DNA of 57,858 nt from Cyanobacteriota bacterium. Lineage in GTDB: Bacteria > Cyanobacteriota > Cyanobacteriia > PCC-6307 > Cyanobiaceae. Made by a program: the position numbers and the translations under genes. The notes below the pieces were generated by a model that was not told the origin of the DNA, did no database searches, and saw nothing but the letters and a program-made list of their open reading frames with translations. How positions within the stretch are numbered: position 1 is the stretch's first letter; the number at the start of each line of letters is the position of its first letter. The stretch is taken from contig JAPLID010000196.1 of assembly GCA_026389285.1 (NCBI GenBank), forward strand, positions 1 through 57,858. Reading direction: 5' to 3'. Below, one piece after another: positions 8,448 to 17,534 of this stretch.

Positions 8448-11052
8448 CGCTGGAGGGATTTGTTAGACCCAATGGACTGAGCACATTGGCGATTTTTTGG
8501 CTGGTGCCCTCGCCCTGGCTGCCCAGCAGAACCATCTGACCATCGCCCACGCCGTCCCAGGCGATAGCCAGTTGCTGCGTGTCACTGGCCATGCCCGAAA
8601 GCAATTGTTCCAATGGAGCAATTGGCAGCATCCTGGAATTGCCAATCCCCTCAAGACCCGAAGGCGTAAGCCTCAGGAAGCTCTGCTGCATATTGCCCCC
8701 AGAATCAGTTTCCGTACGCAGCCAGCCAATGCTGTCGGTGTTGGTACCGATGGCGCCGTCTTGGGTTCTGCTGAGATCGAGATCGACCAAATCCGGCAGG
8801 CCGCTTTGGCCGTTCCAGCCGCTCGGCGTTGCTTGCTCAAGGCCACTGATGACAAAAAGATCTTTGCCAGATCCACCACGGACCTGCAGCGGTCCCTCGG
8901 ATTGACTGTTCCAGGGATTCCAGCGCACAAACAGCAGATCATCCCCTTCGGATCCATCGATTCCGCTAAAGGCCCCTGAGCTGATGAGTGTGTCATTGCC
9001 CAGGCCACCAATCACCTGTTCGACCCCAGAAACAGAGCCGACGACTCCCCCACCGATGGCGGTGGCTTGACCTCGATCCAGGTCGACAGTCACCGGTAGG
9101 GTCCAGTTGCTGTATTCCAGCCGGTCCAGTCCATCCCCTCCCAGCAACTGGCCGGTCAAGGTGCCATCGAGGCCAAGCAGAATCACATCGTTTCCGCCAC
9201 CAAGTTGCAGGGATTCAACATTCCGGAAACGCAGTCCGCCGAGGTTGCCGCCGTCGATCCCGTCCACCTTCAGGAGATCCCTTCCGTCATCGGCTTGCCC
9301 GCCGGCCGCCAGGGTATCGATGCCACCACCCCCGTCCACTTCCCCAGCGATTTGCAGATTGCGGAGGTTGAACAGATCATTGCCTTCGCCGCCTTGAACC
9401 ACACCTCCGAGGGCGGAGTTGATGGTTACTATATTGCTGCCGTTACCCAATACGATCCGGCTATTGCCAATCAGATCACCCTCGAGGATCAGGGTATTGT
9501 TTCCATTGCCGAGATCAATCGTGGAATCGATTACTTTGCCATTGATGCGTACATAGTCATTGCCTTCTCCCGTCTTTACTACCGAATTGGTCATGCCAAT
9601 CCGCTCGAGCTGAATCGATGTATAGGGATCGTCAAAAAGACCCCCCAGATCAGCGTTGAGGTTTTCGTCGATTCGTGTCAAAATTGTTAGGTTGTCATCG
9701 CCAGCGCCGAGATCGAGGAGGCTGTTATCCAGTCCTACGGCTTTGGCGTTGAGACTGAAAGACCAGTTGCTTCCATCGCCATTGCTTGTCGGAGTTTGAC
9801 CGAAATCAAAATTCAAGCCGCCATCACTCTGAGGCTGGTATGAGGATCCCCCAATACCATAAAAGCCGCTATTGATATTGACTGTGTCATCGCCGCTTCC
9901 CAGTAAGACTGTTGATCCCTTCAGAGCTTCTGTCAAGAGCCTGAAGCTAAGGGTGGCCCGTTCGCTGTTGCCAAGTCCAGTGAAGTTAAGGCGGGTGACT
10001 CCTTCCAGACCAAACAGATCGTTGCCGCCAATTGCCTTGTAGGTGCTGTTTTCCATTCCCGCCGTTCGCGACGAAACGTTGGCGGTTGCATTGCCGGAAG
10101 AGAGCAGGCCAAGTTCAAGAAGATCTCTGGCATCGATGATCGTGACATCGGTGCTGATGCCATTGAGCACGGTGCTGTTAAGCAATCCGACGTGATCGGA
10201 AATCAGGCGCAGATCGGCTTCGTCGAGTTGGGAAAGAGCTAGTGATTGAAATGTGCGAGTCGACAAAATCTCAAGGTTGGCTTCGCCGAATGAGGCGGAG
10301 CGCAGATCCACAAAAGAGTCCTCGATTCCTGACTGCCTGGCGCTCTGATCGCTCATAGCCATGCTGTCGATCGAGCGGCTGGCGGCATTGCCGTCCGTGC
10401 GCACCACCACCAGCAGCATCTGCGGCAACCGACTCTTGGGCCCCGGCGGTTGCGGGGGGCGTGGTGGTTGCGGGGGGCCAGGCGGCTCGGGATTGTCGGG
10501 TTGTACAGGTGTGAAGGGCTCCGATGAGGGTGTCACCCCGCCGCTGCCGCCCCCTTCGCCGCCGCCACCTCCATCGTCAAAAGGGATCGTGTTGTCCGTG
10601 TTGACGCCGTTGAAAGGCAGGGAAGGTGGTGGCGGTCCAGATGTCCCACGGGGCCGACCTGGGGCGCCCTGCCCGCCGGAGCCGCTGTCCACAAGGCCTG
10701 GCGGCATGCCGCCATCCCCATTGCCAAAGGCTGGCGGGCGGCGGTCGCTGAAGCCGATGTCGACATTTTCGAGCGGCAGGATGTCTATCCGGCCGGCCCT
10801 GGCCCGCATGCTGCCTGGATCCATTTCGCCTGGATCCTCCAATCTCCCGCCCACAGCTCGGGAGCCGCCGGAGGCGAAGGCCTCTTCCGTGAGGTAAAGC
10901 AACATGATGCCGAGGGCAGCGCCCGTGAGCACGCCCTCGAGGGAAACTCGCCGACCATCCTTTTTGAGGGTCGCCGCGTCAGTAAATTCGCTCAGCGCTG
11001 ATGCGATGACGAATCCGTATCTATTTGCACCATTGTGAGCCCTGGCGGGCAC
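8437..11052 (-). CDS. RTX-like calcium-binding repeat protein, probable type I secreted protein
   Basis: The 871-residue protein has a hydrophobic segment near residues 45-62 followed by ASGGS, a long Gly/Pro-rich linker (about 75-205) with G-P-P and P-Q-P-P repeats, then degenerate RTX nonapeptide-like repeats (about 380-760). Examples are GSGDDTVNI, GAGDDNLTI, GEGNDYVRI, GGLGNDTLI and GGSGKDLFV. Such repeats bind calcium after export in known RTX proteins. No enzyme domain was recognised. It is transcribed towards the exporter operon and overlaps the end of the HlyD-like gene, so it must have its own promoter near 11060-11150. Its position next to the exporter suggests that it is a second substrate. 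The central part (about 9400-10350) is visibly AT-richer at third codon positions than nearby housekeeping genes. Confidence 0.8.
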   Translation of the reverse strand: MPARAHNGANRYGFVIASALSEFTDAATLKKDGRRVSLEGVLTGAALGIMLLYLTEEAFASGGSRAVGGRLEDPGEMDPGSMRARAGRIDILPLENVDIGFSDRRPPAFGNGDGGMPPGLVDSGSGGQGAPGRPRGTSGPPPPSLPFNGVNTDNTIPFDDGGGGGEGGGSGGVTPSSEPFTPVQPDNPEPPGPPQPPRPPQPPGPKSRLPQMLLVVVRTDGNAASRSIDSMAMSDQSARQSGIEDSFVDLRSASFGEANLEILSTRTFQSLALSQLDEADLRLISDHVGLLNSTVLNGISTDVTIIDARDLLELGLLSSGNATANVSSRTAGMENSTYKAIGGNDLFGLEGVTRLNFTGLGNSERATLSFRLLTEALKGSTVLLGSGDDTVNINSGFYGIGGSSYQPQSDGGLNFDFGQTPTSNGDGSNWSFSLNAKAVGLDNSLLDLGAGDDNLTILTRIDENLNADLGGLFDDPYTSIQLERIGMTNSVVKTGEGNDYVRINGKVIDSTIDLGNGNNTLILEGDLIGNSRIVLGNGSNIVTINSALGGVVQGGEGNDLFNLRNLQIAGEVDGGGGIDTLAAGGQADDGRDLLKVDGIDGGNLGGLRFRNVESLQLGGGNDVILLGLDGTLTGQLLGGDGLDRLEYSNWTLPVTVDLDRGQATAIGGGVVGSVSGVEQVIGGLGNDTLISSGAFSGIDGSEGDDLLFVRWNPWNSQSEGPLQVRGGSGKDLFVISGLEQATPSGWNGQSGLPDLVDLDLSRTQDGAIGTNTDSIGWLRTETDSGGNMQQSFLRLTPSGLEGIGNSRMLPIAPLEQLLSGMASDTQQLAIAWDGVGDGQMVLLGSQGEGTSQKIANVLSPLGLTNPSSVNG

Positions 11053-11162
11053 CGATAAGCTGCGGGGATGCGCATTAGCGCTGATGCGTGCCTATCCAGC
11101 GTCCGTCCACGGCTGGTAGGGGTGGTACGGGGTGAAGATGGTCCGAACCTGCCGAGACATGG

Positions 11163-11711
11163 GTGTTCAGTCGATCGTCGCGCCATCGCCTCAAGGTTTC
11201 TCATCTGCATCGCTACCACCGACTTGATACAGCCGCAGGCCACAGGCCCGTGCTGCTGTTCACCGTTGTGCAGGGCCATAGCAATCCCTGCCAGTGGGCC
11301 CACGCCTATGCCCTTGTGCCGAACACCAGGCAGCCCATCAGTCGTCACCTTCGGTTCGACAGTGAGGAACTGGAGGCCTACCGCCAGCATCATGTCGATC
11401 AGTCGCTGCGCTGGATGGATAGCGAGTTCATGTTCCAATTAGCTCTCGATCAAATTCTGGCTCAGCTGCTCCCTTTGCTCCCGTCTCGATCAGAGCCCCT
11501 GAATCTTCCCCACCAAATCGATCATGCTCAACTCCTGCGGCTTCACATCAATGGTGATGTGCCCCAACTTGATGACCTCTTAATGATTTGTGGAGAGCAT
11601 TATCTGTTGCATCGCCAACTCCAGGACCTCAAGTCCTTTCCCCGCCTGCGCACGGACCTGGCTGATGAACCTCTATTCCAGGCCTTGGTTGCTAATGTCC
11701 TGCCGACCTGA
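11163..11711 (+). CDS. Unrecognised small protein beside the secretion cluster
   Basis: An ORF of 182 codons starts with GTG at 11163 (an internal GTG at 11251 is an alternative start). I do not recognise a family. The product is probably soluble, with a Leu-rich helical stretch in the middle, several His and Trp residues and no signal peptide or membrane segment. Protein-like composition is clearest after residue 30, so the true start may be the later GTG. It is divergent from the RTX-like gene and convergent with ribBA, whose stop lies immediately after its own. A 148-codon antisense ORF overlaps the 5' part but looks less protein-like. The link to secretion is by position only. Confidence 0.55.
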   Translation: MFSRSSRHRLKVSHLHRYHRLDTAAGHRPVLLFTVVQGHSNPCQWAHAYALVPNTRQPISRHLRFDSEELEAYRQHHVDQSLRWMDSEFMFQLALDQILAQLLPLLPSRSEPLNLPHQIDHAQLLRLHINGDVPQLDDLLMICGEHYLLHRQLQDLKSFPRLRTDLADEPLFQALVANVLPT

Positions 11712-13409
11712 TCAACGCCAGACCAGGAAGGCCCCACTCTGGGCCGCCAGTCTTGGACAAGAGCAATCGGCGGAAGCCCGCAGATCTGCCAACGGTCTGA
11801 GCTCTGGCTCCAGGCTGATGCTGGGGTGGGCCACTCGCTTGCTATCCGGAGCCAGCAGCAGCGAGACAGCTTCGGTCTGCGGTTGATGGGCCAGTTTCTG
11901 CACGCTGGCCGCCAGCTGCTCAGCCGTCAGCTGTTTGCCCTCGGGTGAGCCCAGCAGCAGGGCCAGGTCCGGTTGGTCCAGTAGGGCCAGCAGGCGTGGA
12001 TCCTGCTCCGGTTCGAGGAGCAGCTGGTGATCATCGGCCCACTGGCGCAAGGTTTCCAGGGCGGCGGCCCGCCGGTCCGGGTCGGCCGTGCCGCGCCAGG
12101 CCAGCACGGCCGTCAGGCCATGGGCCTCCGTCTCCATCAGATGGCCGAGCTTGACGCGCTTGACATTCAGATAGCTGGCGTTGTGCAGGCCTGGATCCAT
12201 CACCAACGGCACCCGATCCACGACCTGCAGGCCGTAGCCGCCCAGGCCGGCAATCTTGCGGGGGTTGTTGGTGATCAGCCGCAGCCTCTGAATCCCCAGA
12301 TCACTGAGGATCTGGGCACCGACGCCATAGTTGCGCAGGTCGGCGGCAAAACCGAGACGCTCGTTGGCCTCGACCGTGTCGAGTCCCCCGTCCTGGAGTG
12401 CATAGGCCTTGAGTTTGTTGATCAGGCCGATGCCCCGTCCTTCCTGGCGCAGGTAGACGACTACACCCTCGCGCGCCTGCTCGATCATGCAGAGCGCGGC
12501 CTCCAATTGGGGCCGGCAGTCGCAGCGCAGCGAGCCGAAGGCATCGCCGGTGAGGCATTCCGAATGCACTCGCACCAGCACCGGCGCCGTTGCCTGCTCC
12601 GGATGACCCTTGACGATCGCGACATGCTCGCTGCCGTCGAGTTCGTTGCGGTAGCCGATCGCCCGGAAGGAGCCGAAGGCACTTGGCATCGTTGCCTCGG
12701 CCTGACGCCTGACGAAGCGTTCGGTGTCGAGGCGATAGCGGATCAGATCGGCGATCGAGATCAGCCGCAGGCCATGACGGCGGGCGTAGTCCACCAACTG
12801 GGGCAGGCGGGCCATGGAGCCATCAGCGTTCTGGATCTCGCAGATCACGCCGGCCGGATAGAGCCCCGATAGACGGGCCAGGTCGATCGCCGCCTCGGTG
12901 TGGCCGGCTCGCTTCAGCACCCCGCCTTCGCGGGCCCGCAGCGGAAAGATGTGACCGGGACGGCGCAGATCGCCTGGCCTGGTGTCTGGATGGATCGACA
13001 CCTGGATCGTGCGGGCCCGATCATCTGCGGGGATGCCGGTGCCGACGCCGCTTTCTGGGCCGGCATCGACGCTGACGGTGAAGGCGGTCTGGTTGCTGTC
13101 GGTGTTGCGATCCACCATCAGGGGCAGATCCAAGGCGTCGAGCCGTTCGCCCTCCATCGCCAGGCAGATCAGGCCTCGCGCTTCGGTGGCCATGAAGTTG
13201 ATCTGCTGGGGCGTGGCGAACTGGGCCGCGCAGATCAGGTCCCCCTCGTTTTCGCGGTTTTCGTCGTCCACCACAACGATCGACTCACCGTTGCGGATCG
13301 CAGCCAGAGCGTCGGCGATGGCATCGAACCGGAAAGGCTGGAGCGGATCGCCGCCGGCGGAGGGGGAGGCGACTGCGGCGCTGGGAATGGTCTCGGTTCG
13401 GACGTTCAA
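11712..13409 (-). CDS. ribBA: Bifunctional 3,4-dihydroxy-2-butanone-4-phosphate synthase / GTP cyclohydrolase II
   Basis: The 565-residue enzyme starts both branches of riboflavin synthesis. The N-terminal RibB domain (about 28-230) shows the acidic DDENRENEGDL metal-binding loop and HTEAAIDLARLSG. The C-terminal RibA domain (about 240-430) shows the zinc ligands HSECLTGDAFGSLRCDC, about residues 282-298, followed by LRQEGRGIGL. A further C-terminal extension of about 130 residues is present, as in other cyanobacterial RibBA proteins. The start used is TTG at 13409, since no better in-frame start precedes the conserved region, but it is uncertain. It is divergent from argC across about 107 bp. 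No FMN riboswitch was recognised in that gap. Confidence 0.96.
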   Translation of the reverse strand: MNVRTETIPSAAVASPSAGGDPLQPFRFDAIADALAAIRNGESIVVVDDENRENEGDLICAAQFATPQQINFMATEARGLICLAMEGERLDALDLPLMVDRNTDSNQTAFTVSVDAGPESGVGTGIPADDRARTIQVSIHPDTRPGDLRRPGHIFPLRAREGGVLKRAGHTEAAIDLARLSGLYPAGVICEIQNADGSMARLPQLVDYARRHGLRLISIADLIRYRLDTERFVRRQAEATMPSAFGSFRAIGYRNELDGSEHVAIVKGHPEQATAPVLVRVHSECLTGDAFGSLRCDCRPQLEAALCMIEQAREGVVVYLRQEGRGIGLINKLKAYALQDGGLDTVEANERLGFAADLRNYGVGAQILSDLGIQRLRLITNNPRKIAGLGGYGLQVVDRVPLVMDPGLHNASYLNVKRVKLGHLMETEAHGLTAVLAWRGTADPDRRAAALETLRQWADDHQLLLEPEQDPRLLALLDQPDLALLLGSPEGKQLTAEQLAASVQKLAHQPQTEAVSLLLAPDSKRVAHPSISLEPELRPLADLRASADCSCPRLAAQSGAFLVWR

Positions 13410-13516
13410 GGGGGTGGGGAACGCGGCAGGGCGTCAGAAACAGGAGACGCTGCAACTGTTATAGAGCCCGGTACGATCAGCCGTTCCCGCCGTCTCGGCG
13501 CTGCTTTTCCGCCAGA

Positions 13517-14581
13517 ATGTCAGGCAAACGCGTCGCCGTGATCGGTGCCAGTGGTTACGGAGGTCTGCAGACGCTCCGTTTGCTGCTTGGTCATCCGGAC
13601 TTTGAGATCACCTTTCTGGGGGGCGAACGCAGCAGCGGCAAGCGCTGGAGTGAGCTAGTGCCCTTCCTGCCCCTGCCCCGAGACCTGGTGGTGAGCAGCC
13701 CGGACCCCGACGCGATTGCGGCGGCGGCTGATCTGGCGGTGCTGAGCCTGCCCAACGGGCTGGCCTCCCAGCTGGTGCCCGACCTGCTCCAGCGCGGCCT
13801 CAAGGTGGTGGATCTGTCCGCCGATTACCGCTATCGCTCCCTGGCCCAGTGGCAGGAGGTTTATGGGGCCGAGGCGAGGCAGTTCCCCCGAAGCGACAGC
13901 GACCTCTGTGAAGAGGCCGCCTACGGCCTGGTGGAGTGGGACGCCGAGCGCATCGCCGGGGCCCGCTTGGTGGCGGCTCCAGGTTGTTTCCCCACCGCCA
14001 GCCTGCTTGCCCTGCTGCCCTTTCTCAAGCAGGGACTGATCGAGACCGGCGGCATCGTCATCGATGCCAAGACCGGCACCTCCGGCGGTGGTCGCGCCGC
14101 CAAGGAGCACTTGCTGTTGGCCGAGGCTTCCGAAGCCGTGGCCCCCTATGGGGTGGTGGGCCATCGCCACACCAGCGAAATCGAGCAGCTGGCGGGCCAG
14201 GTGGCCGGCCATGGGGTGCAGCTCCAGTTCACCCCCCATCTGATGCCGATGGTGCGGGGCCTGCTGGCGACGGTTTACGCGCGGCTGCGCGATCCGGGGC
14301 TGACGGCCGAGGACTGCACGGTGCTGCTTGGCGCCGCTTATCGCAACTGCGCCTGCGTCGAGGTGCTGCCGGTCGGAACCTATCCCTCCACCAAGTGGGT
14401 CCGCCAGACCAACCGCGCCTTGCTATCCGTGCAAGTGGACAAGCGCACCGGCCAGCTGATCGTGATGAGTGCGATCGACAACCTGGTCAAGGGCCAGGCG
14501 GGCCAGGGGGTGCAGTGCCTCAATCTGATAGCTGGCCTCGAGGCCAGCACGGGTCTGCCGCTGGCGCCCTTCTATCCCTGA
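13517..14581 (+). CDS. argC: N-acetyl-gamma-glutamyl-phosphate reductase
   Basis: The 354-residue NADPH-dependent enzyme makes N-acetylglutamate semialdehyde in arginine synthesis. The N-terminal nucleotide-binding motif GASGYGG is at about residues 10-16, the catalytic cysteine is C157 in GCFPTAS, and VGHRHTSEIEQ carries the conserved histidines. The length is normal for the family. The ATG at 13517 immediately precedes the Rossmann motif. The gene is divergent from ribBA and convergent with purN, with 8 bp between the ends. Confidence 0.97.
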   Translation: MSGKRVAVIGASGYGGLQTLRLLLGHPDFEITFLGGERSSGKRWSELVPFLPLPRDLVVSSPDPDAIAAAADLAVLSLPNGLASQLVPDLLQRGLKVVDLSADYRYRSLAQWQEVYGAEARQFPRSDSDLCEEAAYGLVEWDAERIAGARLVAAPGCFPTASLLALLPFLKQGLIETGGIVIDAKTGTSGGGRAAKEHLLLAEASEAVAPYGVVGHRHTSEIEQLAGQVAGHGVQLQFTPHLMPMVRGLLATVYARLRDPGLTAEDCTVLLGAAYRNCACVEVLPVGTYPSTKWVRQTNRALLSVQVDKRTGQLIVMSAIDNLVKGQAGQGVQCLNLIAGLEASTGLPLAPFYP

Positions 14582-14589
14582 GCGCCGTT

Positions 14590-15279
14590 CTACCCCTGAG
14601 CATCCGCCGCTGCTGGTGCTGCGCCATAAGCCGCCAGCTGGGCGGCCGTCAGGGCCACGGCCAGCGGCAGGATGCGGTGCTCCTGCAGCTGGATCCGGGC
14701 CGTGAGGCTGTCGTGGTCGTCACCGTCGAGCACGGGCACGGCGGCCTGCACCAGCACCGGTCCCGCATCCACTTCCGGCCGCACCAGGTGGGCGGTGCAG
14801 CCGCTGAGCTGCACGCCGGCCGCCAGGGCCTGGCCGACGGCATCGACGCCGCGGAAGCTGGGCAGTAGCGACGGATGGATGTTGATCAGCCGGTCCGGGT
14901 AGGCCTCCACCAGCAGCGGCGTGACGATGCGCATCCAGCCGGCCATGACCACCAGATCGACGCGGGCCTGGCGGAAGGCGGCGATCAGAGCGTTGTCCAG
15001 GCTCTCGCGACTGGCGTGGTCGCGATGGTTGATCCGCTGGCAGGGCACCTGTAGGCGGGCAGCACGTTGCTCGGCGCCGCAGCCGGGATTGTTGACCACC
15101 AGAAGCACCACCTCTGCCGCGAGGCGCTTGCTGCGGCAGGCCTCCACCAGAGCTTCAAAGTTGCTGCCCGCCCCGGAGGCCATCACCGCCAACCGCTGGG
15201 GCGGATGCAGCGGCCAAGGCTGTGGCAACGGCCACTGGACGGACGGATGCGGATCGCTAGGGTCTGCGCTACTGGGCAT
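14590..15279 (-). CDS. purN: Phosphoribosylglycinamide formyltransferase
   Basis: The 229-residue enzyme transfers a formyl group from 10-formyl-tetrahydrofolate to GAR in purine synthesis. Visible motifs are MASGAGSNFEAL near the N-terminus, NIHPSLLPSF with the catalytic Asn-His, and GCTAHLV..VDAGPVL with the catalytic Asp. ATG at 15279 (minus strand) is chosen because AAGG lies about 8 bases upstream. The frame continues upstream without stop, but that part overlaps the divergent Ycf35-like gene and looks like its shadow. Only 7 bp separate the two start codons. Confidence 0.93.
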   Translation of the reverse strand: MPSSADPSDPHPSVQWPLPQPWPLHPPQRLAVMASGAGSNFEALVEACRSKRLAAEVVLLVVNNPGCGAEQRAARLQVPCQRINHRDHASRESLDNALIAAFRQARVDLVVMAGWMRIVTPLLVEAYPDRLINIHPSLLPSFRGVDAVGQALAAGVQLSGCTAHLVRPEVDAGPVLVQAAVPVLDGDDHDSLTARIQLQEHRILPLAVALTAAQLAAYGAAPAAADAQG

Positions 15280-15286
15280 TGAAGCC

Positions 15287-15625
15287 TTGTCCCATCTCTC
15301 CATCCTGCCCACGGTCCTTCGGGATGTCGCCTGCCTAAGCGAAACTCTTGCATCGCTAGGGCTCCGGCCCCAGTGCGATGCGGTGATCGAGGGATTTGGT
15401 GGCGAATCGCTACCCGTGCTGCTGGGGCTGCGACTGGCGGATGGCACCAGCATCGGCTGGAGCCGCAGCACTGACGGTTCCCTGGCCCTGGTCGGGGATC
15501 TGCAGCGCCTCAGCCGTAGTCGGGGCCTGACGGAGCTGCTGGGGCGCCTGACCCGGGCTTACGCCGCCCGTGCCGCCCTGCGCGATGCGGCCCTCCATGA
15601 CGTCCTGATTGAATTCGGTGCCTGA
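15287..15625 (+). CDS. Ycf35-like DUF1257 protein
   Basis: A 112-residue protein starting at TTG (15287) with the typical N-terminal (L/M)-SHLSILPT of the DUF1257/Ycf35 family. Further family-like segments are AVIEGFGGESLPVLL, IGWSRSTDGSLALVGDL and the C-terminal AYAARAALRDA. Its function is unknown; Ycf35 homologues occur in cyanobacteria and some plastid genomes. It starts 7 bp from the divergent purN start and its end overlaps the start of the M61 peptidase gene, so it is probably co-transcribed with that gene. The non-ATG start is inferred from the conserved N-terminus. Confidence 0.78.
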   Translation: MSHLSILPTVLRDVACLSETLASLGLRPQCDAVIEGFGGESLPVLLGLRLADGTSIGWSRSTDGSLALVGDLQRLSRSRGLTELLGRLTRAYAARAALRDAALHDVLIEFGA

Positions 15626-17534
15626 AGTCCGGCTCGATCTCTCCGACCCCAGCAGCCACCTGGTCGAGGTCATCATCACCCTGGCTCCACGCCGCGGGCC
15701 CTTCCTGCTGACCCTGCCTGGCTGGACGCCGGGCTCCTATCTGATCCGCGACTACGTCCGCCATCTCGAGCGGCTGCGGGTCTGCCGGGGCGAGCGAGAA
15801 TTTTTTCTGGAACGGCTTACTCCGGCCCAGTGGCGGGTGCTGGATGGGGACGACAGCTGGATGTCCCCGGCCTTCGCCGCTGCGGAGATCGGCTCTGCTG
15901 CCAGGGCTGAGACCGGAGATGCCGATCCCACTGTGGCGTCAGCCATTGCAGCGGCTGAGAATTTCGCTGTTGGGCATTGCGGTGCTCTCTCTTCAACCTG
16001 CGCTGAATCCGGGTCCCTCGGCGGGCTGCTCACTCCGGGTGAACCAGCGCCCCCAGACGAACCGATCACGATCAGCTACGCGATCCTGGCCGCCGAACTG
16101 ACGGTGCGCACCTGCCACCTCAACAGTGACCATGGCTTTCTGGCCCTGGCGGCGGTGGTGCTGCAGGTGGAGGGCGAACGCTGGTCGCCGCACCAGCTGA
16201 AGCTGATCCTGCCACCGCTCTGGCAGCCATTCGTGCCCCTGCCGAGCGCTGCCGAAGGTGGCTGGATCGCCCGCGACTACGACCAGCTGATCGACACTCC
16301 GGTTGAGGCCGGCCCCCACACCTGCCATCCCTTTTCCGTGGCGGGCGCGCCCCATCGCTGGGTCACCTGGGGCGAGGATCTACCCAGCCAGGATCCCCGC
16401 TGGCTGGAGGATGTGGCGGCAGTGTGCCTTCAATGCTGTCGGCTGATGGGGGCGGCGGCTCCGGTGGCTGAGCGCTACCTGTTCATCCTGCACCTGATCG
16501 ATCAGGGTTGCGGCGGCCTCGAGCACGACGACAGCACGGTGCTGATCTACGGCCGCCAGGCCCTTGCTAAACCGGAGGGCCGCCGCAAGCTGTTGCAGCT
16601 GGTGGCCCATGAATATCTGCATCAGTGGAATGTGCGGCGCCTGCGGCCCGCCCAGTTGACACCGATCGATTACGACCGGCCCAGCGTGATCCCGACCCTC
16701 TGGTTCGCTGAAGGGGTCACCAGCTATGTCGATCAATTCCTGCCGCTGGCGGCGGGTCTGGGCCGGGAACAGGAGCTGCTCGAGGATCTTGGCGCCGATC
16801 TCAGCCGCTATCAGCTGACGCCGGGACGCCGGATCCAGAGCCTGCGCCAGAGCAGCGAGGAGGCCTGGGTCAAGCTTTATCGCCAGGACGCCTACTCGGC
16901 GGACAATCAGATCAGTTATTACCTCAAAGGGGCCGTGTTGACCCTGGTTCTGGACCTGCATCTGCGACGCCACGGCTCCTGGCTGGGGGCTGTTCTTCAG
17001 CAGCTCTGGGCCACATTCGGACGCCACGGTCGCGGTTATGGCCAATCCGATCTGATCGCGGCGTTTGCCAGCCATGCGGCGGATCTGTCCACCCTCCTGC
17101 CGCATTGGCTCATGAGCACCGAGGATCCCCCTATTGAGAACTATCTGGCGGATCTGGGCTTGCACATGGTGGCCGAACCTTCCAAGTCCTGGTTCACCGG
17201 TCTGCAGGTGGAGCTCGGCATGGCCGGATTCTTGCGCCTGCGTCGCGTCGAGCGCCACAGTCCGGCCCAGCTCGCGGGGCTGGAGGTGGGGGATGAATTG
17301 ATCGCCATCAATGGCCATCGCCTCAGCGCCGTCGAGACCTTCTCTACCTTGATCAGAGTGGCGAGCCCGGAGCCGCCACGGCTGCAGCTCTTGATCGCAC
17401 GCCATCAGAAGGTGGACGAGCGCGTTATGCAGGTCACGGCGCCACGGCCGCAACACTGGACCCTGGAGATCGATCCGGCCGCCGGCACTGACTGTGAAGC
17501 CCGGCGCAGTCGCTGGGCCCGCCTGCTGCCATGA
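15618..17534 (+). CDS. M61 (glycyl aminopeptidase-like) metallopeptidase with PDZ domain
   Basis: The 638-residue protein has the M61 N-terminal beta domain (PGWTPGSYLIRDY near residues 36-48), a thermolysin-like zinc domain with HEYLH near residue 330 and a downstream Glu in WFAEGVTSY, and a C-terminal PDZ-like segment (about 525-610, AGLEVGDELIAINGH). Start GTG at 15618 gives the family-like N-terminus; a TTG 9 bp upstream is possible. It overlaps the DUF1257 gene upstream and shares ATGA with the amidase gene downstream, suggesting an operon. A low-complexity insertion rich in Ala, Glu and Ser occurs at about residues 84-145 (15867-16050). No signal peptide is apparent. Confidence 0.9.
   Translation: MPEVRLDLSDPSSHLVEVIITLAPRRGPFLLTLPGWTPGSYLIRDYVRHLERLRVCRGEREFFLERLTPAQWRVLDGDDSWMSPAFAAAEIGSAARAETGDADPTVASAIAAAENFAVGHCGALSSTCAESGSLGGLLTPGEPAPPDEPITISYAILAAELTVRTCHLNSDHGFLALAAVVLQVEGERWSPHQLKLILPPLWQPFVPLPSAAEGGWIARDYDQLIDTPVEAGPHTCHPFSVAGAPHRWVTWGEDLPSQDPRWLEDVAAVCLQCCRLMGAAAPVAERYLFILHLIDQGCGGLEHDDSTVLIYGRQALAKPEGRRKLLQLVAHEYLHQWNVRRLRPAQLTPIDYDRPSVIPTLWFAEGVTSYVDQFLPLAAGLGREQELLEDLGADLSRYQLTPGRRIQSLRQSSEEAWVKLYRQDAYSADNQISYYLKGAVLTLVLDLHLRRHGSWLGAVLQQLWATFGRHGRGYGQSDLIAAFASHAADLSTLLPHWLMSTEDPPIENYLADLGLHMVAEPSKSWFTGLQVELGMAGFLRLRRVERHSPAQLAGLEVGDELIAINGHRLSAVETFSTLIRVASPEPPRLQLLIARHQKVDERVMQVTAPRPQHWTLEIDPAAGTDCEARRSRWARLLP

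Noticed and set aside
10992..11438. Minus-strand ORF of 148 codons upstream of the RTX-like gene
   Set aside because: Less protein-like than the plus-strand ORF 11163-11711 that it overlaps, and no recognised domain.
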